A stretch of DNA of 38,271 nt from an uncultured Bacteroidales bacterium (GCA_903879715.1 CAIRMR010000189.1:94613-132883), one strand, 5' to 3'. Positions 29,905 through 36,679 are shown, numbered from the stretch's first letter. Notes: generated from the letters alone by a model not told the origin. Numbers and translations: made by a program.

Positions 29905-29921
29905 ACTGACAGCGTGTCAGT
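29905..29921. promoter_or_regulatory. Candidate operator: 17-bp palindrome
   Basis: ACTGACA-GCG-TGTCAGT is a perfect 7-bp inverted repeat with a 3-bp spacer, the shape of a homodimeric repressor site. It lies 168 bp upstream of recQ and about 800 bp upstream of the BMC operon, so the gene it controls, if any, is uncertain. Confidence 0.4.
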
Positions 29922-30185
29922 TAATTGCATCATGCCCTTGTGTTAAGTAAAGTTAATACAACTTTGCCGTTTATCTTTAAAAAAAAATCAAATGTGCTTA
30001 TTTTTTTTAACACAATTGTCGTAACATTTTCTAATTCAGCTGTTTGAGACTTTACCAAGGGAAAAATATTTAGTAAAGAAAATACAAATCAACTTATTTT
30101 TTTACTTTCTTACTGATTTTAGATGTGTAAATCAGTATTTAATTGGCAGTTAACAGTATTTCGTACAGCGGGCTCAAAAAGCGTG

Positions 30186-30193
30186 CAAAAGTA
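30186..30193 (-). promoter_or_regulatory. Candidate minus-strand -7 box
   Basis: Minus strand reads TATACTTTTGCACGC, a close match to Bacteroidota promoters (TAnnTTTG). It would transcribe leftward towards recQ with a ~440-nt leader, or produce a short non-coding RNA. Confidence 0.35.
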
Positions 30194-30449
30194 TAATTTA
30201 ATTTATAACAAACAGTAATTTGAATTTTTCAAATTTTATTTTTTAAAACTTCTTCTGAAATTTTATTTTTTAATTTTTTTAAAGTCTGTTTTCTGATTAC
30301 TTATCTCTTCGCCTATGTATACTGTAAACTATACCTTGTAACGTTCAAAAGTAATACGTATTTGAATAAAAGTCAACATTAGAAGGAAATGCAAATTCCT
30401 GCTTAAGTAAAAGTATGAATAAAAAAATCTCACTTTTTAAAAGACAAAG

Positions 30450-30457
30450 TAATTTTG
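30450..30457 (+). promoter_or_regulatory. Candidate BMC operon promoter (-7 box, distal)
   Basis: TAATTTTG followed by CGC matches TAnnTTTG. Transcription would start near 30464 and leave a ~265-nt leader before the first BMC-H gene. No exact TTTG -33 element is seen; a T-run at about 30433-30437 is at a reduced distance. Confidence 0.4.
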
Positions 30458-30559
30458 CGCAGGAAAGAAACAGAACAGATTAATTATCTTGATATTCAAT
30501 AAATTGTGGTATCCGGAAATGTTTTATTACTTTTATCGGGTAATAGTTGATAAAAAAAT

Positions 30560-30567
30560 TAAATTTG
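30560..30567 (+). promoter_or_regulatory. Candidate BMC operon promoter (-7 box, proximal)
   Basis: TAAATTTG plus C matches TAnnTTTG, 161 nt upstream of the first BMC-H start codon. The -33 region (30531-30534, TTTT) is only a partial match. Confidence 0.35.
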
Positions 30568-30728
30568 CTGTCACAATATTTTATTCATTCCGAAAAATTC
30601 GTTAATTGCCATCAGAATACCTTGAAATTCAATTACAATCTGACAAAGCTTGAATAAATAATAGCTGATTTTTAATCAGATCGCCTGAAAGCAATTGCTG
30701 AAATTATAAATACTAAACAGATCATATT

Positions 30729-31037
30729 ATGGAAAATGATGAAATGAAAGCCCTTGGAATGATAGAAACCAAAGGTTTCGCTGCCATGGTTGAGGCCGCC
30801 GATGCCATGGTAAAAGCTGCAAAAGTCGAGCTCGTCGGCTTCGAAAAGATTGGTGGCGGTTATGTTACTGCAATCGTTCGCGGCGATGTGGCTGCAGTAA
30901 AAGCAGCTGTTGATGCTGGTGTTCAGGCAGCTCAAAAAGTGGGTGAAATCGTATCAACACATATTATTCCCAGACCCCACGCTAATGTTGACAGCGCGCT
31001 TCCGCTGGGTAAAAATCAAACTAAAAAAGGGAAATAA
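30729..31037 (+). CDS. BMC-H shell hexamer protein, copy 1
   Basis: A 102-aa single-domain BMC protein (PduA/EutM/CcmK family) that forms the hexameric tiles of a microcompartment facet. The family signatures are all present: [24 protein letters not shown], the pore loop KIGGGYVT (Gly 42-44 line the central pore) and [17 protein letters not shown], ending [11 protein letters not shown]. The pore GGG differs from the GSG of PduA and should give a narrow, uncharged opening. It is the first gene of the operon and is followed after 2 nt by the permuted BMC-T gene. The C-terminal tail after PLG is short and Lys-rich. It is almost identical to the product of 31878-32180. Confidence 0.97.
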   Translation: MENDEMKALGMIETKGFAAMVEAADAMVKAAKVELVGFEKIGGGYVTAIVRGDVAAVKAAVDAGVQAAQKVGEIVSTHIIPRPHANVDSALPLGKNQTKKGK

Positions 31038-31039
31038 CC

Positions 31040-31660
31040 ATGATAGACCTTAGAACATATATTTTTATTGATTCGCTGCAATTGCAGATGGCTTCTTATT
31101 TATCGACCGTATCAAAAGGATACCTTCCGGTTAGTGGCCAGGCTTGTTGTATTATCGAAATAGCCCCGGGGATAGAGATCAATACACTCACTGATATTGC
31201 GCTGAAAGCAACTAATGTAACCCCTGGAATGCAGATTGTTGAAAGGGCTTACGGAATGCTGGAAGTGCATTCGGATAGCCAGGGCGATACCCGTGTTGCC
31301 GGTGAAACAGTGCTCCGTACAATTGAGCAAACCGAAAATGACAGGATAAAACCCAGAATTCTGACCAGTCAGCTGATAAAAAATGTAGAAGACCATCATG
31401 CCCAGCTTATTAACAGGACACGGCATGGGAATATGATTCTGAAAGGCGACACCTTGTTCGTATTAGAAGTCGAACCTGCCGGGTACGCGTATTACGCTGC
31501 CAATGAGGCTGAAAAAACCGCGCATATCAATATTATTGAAGTTATCGGATTTGGTAAATTCGGCAGGGTATATATTGCCGGAGATGAAGCCGAAGTGCTG
31601 GAAGCTAAAAATGTTGTTGAAAAACGTCTGTCCGAAATTACAGGTAGAGAAGAATATTAG
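31040..31660 (+). CDS. BMC-T shell protein, permuted stacking type
   Basis: A 206-aa tandem-domain BMC protein forming pseudohexameric trimers. The opening LRTYIFIDSLQLQMASYLSTVSKGYLP and the domain-2 segment HHAQLINRTRHGNMILKGDTLFVLEVEPAGYAYYAANEAEK match from memory the class represented by Haliangium ochraceum BMC-T2/T3. Those are permuted BMC-T proteins whose trimers stack face-to-face and have a large gated pore thought to pass bulky substrates or cofactors. Domain 1 spans about residues 1-95 and domain 2 about 100-200. It lies 2 nt after the first BMC-H stop, so the two are translated together. The predicted stacking and gating come from the family, not from this sequence. Confidence 0.9.
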   Translation: MIDLRTYIFIDSLQLQMASYLSTVSKGYLPVSGQACCIIEIAPGIEINTLTDIALKATNVTPGMQIVERAYGMLEVHSDSQGDTRVAGETVLRTIEQTENDRIKPRILTSQLIKNVEDHHAQLINRTRHGNMILKGDTLFVLEVEPAGYAYYAANEAEKTAHINIIEVIGFGKFGRVYIAGDEAEVLEAKNVVEKRLSEITGREEY

Positions 31661-31710
31661 AAAAGGATGGTTTATTATAATGAGGAGCTGGAGTTATCAG
31701 AATGAAAGTG

Positions 31711-31830
31711 CACAGTGCTGAGTACACAGTGCTTAGTCCTGAGTATTCTTAATAATGTTCTCTCAAACAAATAAAATGAACCATCTCAATTCTGAAACCT
31801 AAGCAATGACTACTATGCACTAAGCACTAA
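31711..31830. repeat. Degenerate short repeats between BMC genes
   Basis: Two tandem 14-bp units, CACAGTGCTGAGTA (31711-31724) and CACAGTGCTTAGTC (31725-31738). The inverse complement, ACTAAGCACT, stands at 31819-31828; it pairs perfectly with AGTGCTTAGT at 31728-31737, 81 nt apart. The remaining ~216-bp gap (31661-31877) carries no gene. GTGCTTAGT-type dispersed repeats are common in Bacteroidota intergenic DNA. Confidence 0.65.
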
Positions 31831-31877
31831 TCAGAACAAAATTGTAAAAAAAATAACAAACCTAAAAGACATAAATT

Positions 31878-32180
31878 ATGAATGACAATACTTCAGACGC
31901 ATTGGGAATGATTGAAACAAAGGGCTTTGCCGCAATGGTTGAAGCTTCGGACGCCATGGTTAAAGCTGCAAAAGTGGAACTGATCGGCTTCGAAAGAATA
32001 GGTGGCGGATATGTAACCGCAATTGTACGTGGCGATGTAGCTTCGGTTAAAGCCGCAGTGGATGCCGGTGTTCAGGCAGCACAAAAAGTAGGTGAAATAG
32101 TATCATCCCATATTATTCCAAGGCCACACGTAAATGTGGATAGCGCTTTGCCGTTAGGCCGGGGTGCTTCGAAGAAATAA
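31878..32180 (+). CDS. BMC-H shell hexamer protein, copy 2
   Basis: A 100-aa BMC-H protein with the same signatures as copy 1 ([22 protein letters not shown], pore loop [19 protein letters not shown]). Across the shared ~85-residue core only six conservative substitutions separate the two (for example V36I, K40R). Yet their DNA differs at many third codon positions, so this is an old duplication kept under purifying selection, not a recent copy. The two may mix within hexamers or facets. The N-terminal seven residues and the C-terminal tail (RGASKK) differ. A 217-bp repeat-bearing gap precedes it, and the first BMC-P gene follows after 80 bp. Confidence 0.97.
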   Translation: MNDNTSDALGMIETKGFAAMVEASDAMVKAAKVELIGFERIGGGYVTAIVRGDVASVKAAVDAGVQAAQKVGEIVSSHIIPRPHVNVDSALPLGRGASKK

Positions 32181-32260
32181 TCTGCCACACTTGCAACAAA
32201 TGCCGCTTGATGTATGGGATACTCCGCACCAGGTAGGGTTAAACATTAAACTGAAACGTT

Positions 32261-32557
32261 ATGATATTGGCAAGGGTAGTCGGAACTGTAGTTTCGAGTC
32301 ATAAAGCCCCAAAAATAGAAGGCATCAGATTTCTTTTGCTTGAAAAAATCGATCCGGTAACTCTGAAAGGGAAGAATGACTTCGTTGTTTCAATGGATAG
32401 TGTGGGTGCCGGAACCGGTGAAATTGTATTTTATGTTTCAGGCAGCAGTGCGCGGTTTACCGATGTCACTGAAGGAAAGCCCACTGATTCAGCTATCATT
32501 GCAATTGTTGATAATATCGAAAAAGATGGCAGCTTTACTTACCAGAAAAGCCAATAA
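32261..32557 (+). CDS. BMC-P shell pentamer protein, copy 1
   Basis: A 98-aa EutN/CcmL family protein; pentamers of this family cap the vertices of the icosahedral shell. The opening MILARVVGTVVSSHKAPKIEGIRFLLLEKIDP, the central FVVSMDSVGAGTGEIVFYVSGSSARF and the closing TDSAIIAIVDNIE are the family pattern. Spacing to the next BMC-P gene is 3 nt, so the pair is translationally linked. It is one of four BMC-P genes in this locus; the four are clearly diverged from one another and may not be interchangeable. Confidence 0.95.
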   Translation: MILARVVGTVVSSHKAPKIEGIRFLLLEKIDPVTLKGKNDFVVSMDSVGAGTGEIVFYVSGSSARFTDVTEGKPTDSAIIAIVDNIEKDGSFTYQKSQ

Positions 32558-32560
32558 GCT

Positions 32561-32848
32561 ATGATCCTGGGAAAAGTAGTCGGAACTATAGTAAGCAGTA
32601 CCATTAATGATGGAATTAAAGGATCGCGCTACCTGCTGGTCGAAAAAACAGATCAATATGGGAAGAAGTTGGGTGATTACCTTGTTGCGCTCGATATTAT
32701 CGGAGTCGCAAACGATGAACTTGTTATGGTTACCGAAGGCAGCCCGTCAAGAGAAACCCCTGAAACTGTCAGCAAGCCGGTTGATGCCTTGATTGTTGGA
32801 ATTGTTGATTTGATTGATGAGAATGAAACGGTTGTTTACAGCAAATAA
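32561..32848 (+). CDS. BMC-P shell pentamer protein, copy 2
   Basis: A 95-aa EutN/CcmL family vertex protein (MILGKVVGTIVSST... YLLVEKTDQYG... LVALDIIGVANDELVMVTEGSPSR... VDALIVGIVDLID). The loop usually reading DxVxAGxGDxV is altered to DIIGVANDELV, so the Gly-rich loop seen in the other copies is lost. It lies 3 nt after copy 1 and 10 nt before the PduT-like BMC-T start, with the Shine-Dalgarno site of that gene overlapping its stop codon. Confidence 0.94.
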   Translation: MILGKVVGTIVSSTINDGIKGSRYLLVEKTDQYGKKLGDYLVALDIIGVANDELVMVTEGSPSRETPETVSKPVDALIVGIVDLIDENETVVYSK

Positions 32849-32855
32849 GGAGGTG
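32847..32855 (+). promoter_or_regulatory. Near-perfect Shine-Dalgarno before a GTG start
   Basis: AAGGAGGTG is fully complementary to the 16S rRNA 3' end and stands at normal spacing before the GTG at 32859. It decides that start codon. Such strong sites are uncommon in Bacteroidota, where many genes lack one. Confidence 0.7.
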
Positions 32856-32858
32856 TAA

Positions 32859-33413
32859 GTGGAAATAGTCGCCTTAGGAGCGTTGGAATTCAGTAGTATA
32901 GCCATTGGAATACTGGCGTTGGATGAGATGGTGAAAATTGCGCCGATCCGGATCATCGAAGCCAGGACCATGTGCCCGGGAAAATACCTGATCGTTTTCA
33001 GCGGCGATGTGGCTGCTGTTGAATATTCCTTCAACAAGGGTTTTGAAACCGGCAAGGACCTTATAGTTGATAGTCTTTTCCTCCCGAGGATAGCCCCTGA
33101 CGCGTTGATGGCAATAGGAAAAATAAATGTCACACAGGAATGGGATGCCATCGGAATCATCGAAACACTCTCAGTAGTTTCATCTATCGAAGCGGCTGAC
33201 CTGGCGGCAAAAGTTGGAGGTGTGAAAATCATTGAAGTAAGGCTGGCAATCGGATTCGGTGGCAAATCCTATGTGAAATTGCTCGGAAGCCTTGATGCTG
33301 TTGAGGCAGCCATGGAAGCCGGAACAGCAAAAGCCAGGTCGAAAGGCTTGTTGTGTATGTCCACACTTATTCCTCAGCCACATCATGAAACAAAACCGTA
33401 TTTCATGCAATAG
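32859..33413 (+). CDS. PduT-like BMC-T shell protein with conserved Fe-S cysteine
   Basis: A 184-aa tandem BMC-domain protein in the normal (non-permuted) order, starting at a GTG. Domain 1 runs LGALEFSSIAIGILALDEMVKIA to about residue 90; domain 2 starts AIGIIETLSVVSSIEAADLAAKV and ends LIPQPHHE. It aligns with PduT, whose trimer holds a [4Fe-4S] cluster in the pore through Cys38. The equivalent TMCPGK segment is present here with Cys39, so a pore-bound cluster and electron transfer across the shell are plausible. This would suit a shell that must re-oxidise NADH or ferredoxin. The cluster itself is inference. The gene follows BMC-P copy 2 by 10 nt. Confidence 0.93.
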   Translation: MEIVALGALEFSSIAIGILALDEMVKIAPIRIIEARTMCPGKYLIVFSGDVAAVEYSFNKGFETGKDLIVDSLFLPRIAPDALMAIGKINVTQEWDAIGIIETLSVVSSIEAADLAAKVGGVKIIEVRLAIGFGGKSYVKLLGSLDAVEAAMEAGTAKARSKGLLCMSTLIPQPHHETKPYFMQ

Positions 33414-33494
33414 CCATTTACTAGGAACGATTTAGTCACAAATAAATAACTTGAGTGAGAATTGAAAAGCTTAAGAAAAAGGTTAAGCAGCTAA

Positions 33495-33536
33495 AACCTT
33501 AACCTCAACCTCAACCTTAACCTCAACCTCAACCTA
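33495..33536. repeat. Tandem hexamer repeat (AACCTY)7 upstream of the aldehyde dehydrogenase
   Basis: Seven contiguous 6-bp units, AACCTT-AACCTC-AACCTC in two rounds and then AACCTA. The preceding GGTTAAG (33481-33487) can pair with CTTAACC at 33498-33504, so the block can form a hairpin in the transcript. It ends 22 nt before the dehydrogenase ATG. The rest of the 145-bp gap holds no gene. Confidence 0.8.
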
Positions 33537-33558
33537 AGTTACCTAAGAGGTGAAAATT

Positions 33559-34974
33559 ATGGATAATCTGGAACAAAGCGTAAGGCAAATCATTGAAGAA
33601 GTAATAAACAGCATGGACCTGAATCTACCCAAAGATGACGGTGCAAGAAATATAGGTGTGTTTTCCGATATTAACTCTGCCATTGATGCCGCCGAACTCG
33701 CATTCAGGGAGTTTGGAAAAATTACATTGGAAACCCGTAAAAATTGTATTGCCAATATCCGGAAGTTATGCCTGGCGAATATGGAGACCATGTCAAAAAT
33801 GGCTCAGGAAGAAACCGGTATGGGCAGGTGGCAGGATAAAGTTATTAAAAATGAGCTTGGGATCAGAAAAACTCCCGGTGTCGAAGATATTGTCCCGGAA
33901 TCCTTTTCGGATGATTTTGGCCTTACGTTGGTCGAAAGAGCACCGTATGGGGTAATCGGAGCCATAACGCCAAGCACAAACCCTACAGTTTCTATCATCA
34001 GTAACGCTATTGGAATGATTGCCAGTGGTAATTCTGTTGTTTTTAATCCCCATCCGGCTGCAAAAAAAGTCTCAGCATTTGTTGTCAGTCTTCTTAATAA
34101 AGCAATTATTGAAGAGGGCGGCCCGGCAAACCTGGTTTGCTGCATTGCCGAGCCTACCATAGAGTCGGCTAAAATTTTGATGAGTCATCCTAAAATAGCC
34201 ATACTGGCTGTTACAGGCGGACCGGCTGTTGTAAAAGTTGCCATGAACAGTGGAAAAAAAACAATTGCGGCAGGCCCCGGAAACCCTCCATGCGTAGTGG
34301 ATGAAACCGCTGACCTGGCAAAAGCAGGAAAAGATATTGTAGCTGGCGGAGGTTTCGATAACAATGTAATCTGTATTTGCGAAAAGGAGATCATTGTCGT
34401 AGCTTCGGTAGCCGACAGGCTGAAAGAAGAAATGAAAAAAAACGGTGCTTACGAGCTGAATGAGGACCAGATTAAAAAAATTACTGAACTCGTGATTGCT
34501 GATCCTGGCGGACCGGGCAAGGAAGGCGCTGCCAATAAAAATTATGTGGGCAAAAACGCCGATTTTATCGCAAAACAAATTGGTCTAACCGTCCCGCCTG
34601 AGACCCGCATGCTTTTATGCGAGGTAGGTCGTGAACATCCTTTGCTATGGACTGAACAACTCATGCCTGTAATGCCTTTGGTGCGGGTGAAAGATGTGGA
34701 TATTGCCATCGACCTGGCTGTTGAAGTCGAACATGGTTTCCGCCATACGGCAATTATGCATTCGCTCAATATTGCCAAGTTAAGTAAAATGGCAAAAGCC
34801 ATGAACTGCTCCATATTTATTAAAAACGGACCCAGCTATGCCGGCTTAGGCCATGGTGGTGCCGGGTTTGCTTCATTTACCATTGCCAGTCCTACCGGGG
34901 AAGGCGTAACCCGTGCAAGGACTTTTACGAGGGAAAGAAGATGTACGTTGGTGGATTATTTTAGGATTATATAA
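33559..34974 (+). CDS. BMC-type CoA-acylating aldehyde dehydrogenase (EutE/PduP family)
   Basis: Oxidises an aldehyde to acyl-CoA with NAD+ and CoA inside the microcompartment lumen. The protein is 471 aa, near the family's ~465. The ATG at 33559 follows an AAGAGG site; an in-frame GTG at 33550 is less likely. The N-terminal segment NLEQSVRQIIEEVINSM is a short amphipathic helix followed by a linker, the layout of an encapsulation peptide. The cofactor-binding core includes APYGVIGAITPSTNPT and AVTGGPAVV. The catalytic Cys is C272 in FDNNVICICEKE, with Ile replacing the usual Pro before it (FDNNLPC in PduP/EutE). Acetaldehyde from deoxyribose-phosphate cleavage is the likely substrate, by context. 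It ends 81 bp before the inserted HARE-HTH gene. Confidence 0.95.
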   Translation: MDNLEQSVRQIIEEVINSMDLNLPKDDGARNIGVFSDINSAIDAAELAFREFGKITLETRKNCIANIRKLCLANMETMSKMAQEETGMGRWQDKVIKNELGIRKTPGVEDIVPESFSDDFGLTLVERAPYGVIGAITPSTNPTVSIISNAIGMIASGNSVVFNPHPAAKKVSAFVVSLLNKAIIEEGGPANLVCCIAEPTIESAKILMSHPKIAILAVTGGPAVVKVAMNSGKKTIAAGPGNPPCVVDETADLAKAGKDIVAGGGFDNNVICICEKEIIVVASVADRLKEEMKKNGAYELNEDQIKKITELVIADPGGPGKEGAANKNYVGKNADFIAKQIGLTVPPETRMLLCEVGREHPLLWTEQLMPVMPLVRVKDVDIAIDLAVEVEHGFRHTAIMHSLNIAKLSKMAKAMNCSIFIKNGPSYAGLGHGGAGFASFTIASPTGEGVTRARTFTRERRCTLVDYFRII

Positions 34975-35055
34975 ACAATTCATTGTTAATGGTTAAATGT
35001 TATAATTTGATTGTTTACAAAACTTTGTAAAAAGAAAGATTAATAAAGAATAATT

Positions 35056-36027
35056 ATGGCTAAGACGACATTTTGGGACATTATTGAAAAAACAATTGAA
35101 AAAGTGGGTACACCGCTTTCAGCGAAAGAAATTTGGGATAAAGCAATTGAACTTAAGACAATTGGTGATTATATAACAACTGGTAAAACTCCCTGGGCAA
35201 CTATAGCAGCTTATTGCTATACTGATATAAATCGTAGTGGTGATAATTCGATGATTATTCAGACCAGCGAAAGACCAGCGCAATTTTTCTTAAGAAAACT
35301 TGGCGAAAAAATTGACATTCAAAAGGTTCAAAAACTGAAAGACTCTGAAGTCGCAAAAATGGAGAAAATTGAGTTTAAAAAGTTTATTGAAAGGGACTTA
35401 CATTCAGTTTTAGTGGCTTATGCTTATGGTGACACACATTTCAAAGCTAACCTAAAAACAATTTATCACGAGAACTCATCGAAAGCAACAAAAGGGCAAA
35501 ATGAATGGTTACATCCTGATCTTGTTGGAGTTTATTTTCCATTCCGAGATTATAAAACTGAAACTTTAGAAATCCAGAGCCATCTTTCAATTACATCAAT
35601 CAAATTGTTCTCATTTGAGTTAAAAATATCCCTTAATTTCGGCAACCTGAGACAATCGTACTTTCAAGCAGTTTCAAATTCGAGTTGGGCTAATGAAGGA
35701 TACTTAGTGGCTCTAAATATTGATGATGACCCAACATTTAAAGATGAAGTCAGAAGACTAAATAATGCATTTGGAATTGGAATTATTAAACTCAATCCAG
35801 AGAATGTTTACGAAAGTGAAATTATTTTCCCATCAAAAATAAACCAAGAAATTGACTGGGACACAGTAAATCGACTTGCAAATGAAAATTCAGACTTCAG
35901 CGACTTCTTGAAACTTATCACTGAGGACTGTAAACTAGGTAAAGTTAAAAGCCAATATGATAAAGTATTAAAAATAGAAGAACTAACGAAATACATAAAG
36001 GAAAAAGGAATAAATAAAATTGCCTAA
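35056..36027 (+). CDS. HARE-HTH plus PD-(D/E)XK-like nuclease (COG2958/HrgA-like)
   Basis: A 323-aa protein unrelated to the shell. Residues ~5-80 match the HARE-HTH domain (TFWDIIEKTIEKVGTPLSAKEIW ... GKTPWATIAAYCYTDINRSG ... FFLRK), a winged-helix module found in restriction enzymes and proposed to sense modified DNA. The C-terminal half shows a PD-(D/E)XK-type signature: HPD at 153-155, then FELK with E188 and K190, followed by a QAVSNSSWANEGY helix. This fits the COG2958/HrgA family linked to restriction systems. It lies on the same strand inside the BMC operon, with ~80-110 bp gaps on both sides, and looks more A/T-rich in codon use than its neighbours, so it is probably an insertion. 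No methyltransferase partner is present. Nuclease activity is inferred. Confidence 0.8.
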   Translation: MAKTTFWDIIEKTIEKVGTPLSAKEIWDKAIELKTIGDYITTGKTPWATIAAYCYTDINRSGDNSMIIQTSERPAQFFLRKLGEKIDIQKVQKLKDSEVAKMEKIEFKKFIERDLHSVLVAYAYGDTHFKANLKTIYHENSSKATKGQNEWLHPDLVGVYFPFRDYKTETLEIQSHLSITSIKLFSFELKISLNFGNLRQSYFQAVSNSSWANEGYLVALNIDDDPTFKDEVRRLNNAFGIGIIKLNPENVYESEIIFPSKINQEIDWDTVNRLANENSDFSDFLKLITEDCKLGKVKSQYDKVLKIEELTKYIKEKGINKIA

Positions 36028-36055
36028 TTGAATATTAAATTTGATTTCCAAAATT

Positions 36056-36075
36056 TCGAAGTTAAGTAACTTCGA
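36056..36075 (+). other. Perfect 8-bp hairpin after the HARE-HTH gene
   Basis: TCGAAGTT (36056-36063) pairs with AACTTCGA (36068-36075) around an AAGT tetraloop. No T run follows, so it is not a standard intrinsic terminator. It could mark the right border of the insertion or act as an mRNA processing site before the downstream BMC-P genes. Confidence 0.5.
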
Positions 36076-36137
36076 CCAAACCATAAAATTAGACAGAAAA
36101 AGCTAATCAATCAATAACTAATATCCATTCCACTCAA

Positions 36138-36413
36138 ATGAAACTAGGAAAAGTAACAGGCCGAGTCGTCAGCACCATAAAAGTTCCTTCGTTCGAAGGG
36201 ATTAAACTGATGCTGGTGCAACCTCTTGATGAAAGATTGGTTCCTTATGGAGTCACTATTGTTGCTTTTGATACCATTCAGGCCGGAGTTGGCGACCTGA
36301 TTTATTATGAAACGAGTAAAGAAGCCGGCAGGGTGCTGGAAACAACGATGAATCCCTGCGATGCAGCTATCGTCGGGATTGTTGATGCTATGGAAGTGGA
36401 GGGCGCGAAATGA
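36138..36413 (+). CDS. BMC-P shell pentamer protein, copy 3
   Basis: A 91-aa EutN/CcmL vertex protein (MKLGKVTGRVVSTIKVPSFEGIKLMLVQPLDE ... VAFDTIQAGVGDLIYYETSKEAGRV ... CDAAIVGIVDAME). It keeps the consensus DTIQAGVGD loop. It restarts the BMC operon after the inserted nuclease gene, and its stop codon overlaps the next start by 4 nt (ATGA at 36410-36413), so the two are coupled. Confidence 0.95.
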   Translation: MKLGKVTGRVVSTIKVPSFEGIKLMLVQPLDERLVPYGVTIVAFDTIQAGVGDLIYYETSKEAGRVLETTMNPCDAAIVGIVDAMEVEGAK

Positions 36414-36679
36414 TTCTTTGTAAAATAATCGGCAATGTTGTTTCCACGGTAACGGAAGCAGGATATGGATCAAGAAAAATCATGATCGTGCAACCTGTTG
36501 ATCCTTCAGGCCAGTCCAAAGGACAATCTTTCCTTGCCATAGATACGGTTCAGGCCGGTATGGGCGATACGGTTCTGATCCTTGAAGAAGGCGGTTCAGC
36601 GAGGATGATACTTGGCGAACCTGAAACTTTTACAATAAAAGCGATCATCGCCGGTATTGTGGATCATATAACAGTGTAA
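36410..36679 (+). CDS. BMC-P shell pentamer protein, copy 4
   Basis: An 89-aa EutN/CcmL vertex protein (MILCKIIGNVVSTVTEAGYGSRKIMIVQPVDPSG ... LAIDTVQAGMGDTVLILEEGGSARMIL ... IKAIIAGIVDHI). Its GEGGSAR-like end of the central strand (EEGGSARM) is close to canonical EutN. It overlaps copy 3 by 4 nt. The RpiB-like gene follows after about 70 bp. Confidence 0.95.
   Translation: MILCKIIGNVVSTVTEAGYGSRKIMIVQPVDPSGQSKGQSFLAIDTVQAGMGDTVLILEEGGSARMILGEPETFTIKAIIAGIVDHITV

Larger units (their letters stand above)
29738..30728. other. 991-bp AT-rich non-coding region upstream of the BMC operon
   Basis: No coding frame that I can support. It has many A/T homopolymer runs (around 29970-30010 and 30225-30285), a 17-bp palindrome at 29905-29921 and three TAnnTTTG boxes (one minus, two plus). 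It separates divergent recQ and the microcompartment operon, so control of the operon is likely to lie here. No riboswitch fold was recognisable. Confidence 0.55.

Noticed and set aside
32747-33265. 172-codon minus-strand frame across the BMC-P/BMC-T genes
   Set aside because: Antisense to two clear shell genes and with no recognisable features.
33495-33536. Hexamer tandem array as a possible CRISPR or telomere-like sequence
   Set aside because: Units are contiguous with no spacers and no cas genes are near; bacterial telomeres do not look like this. It is a simple tandem repeat.
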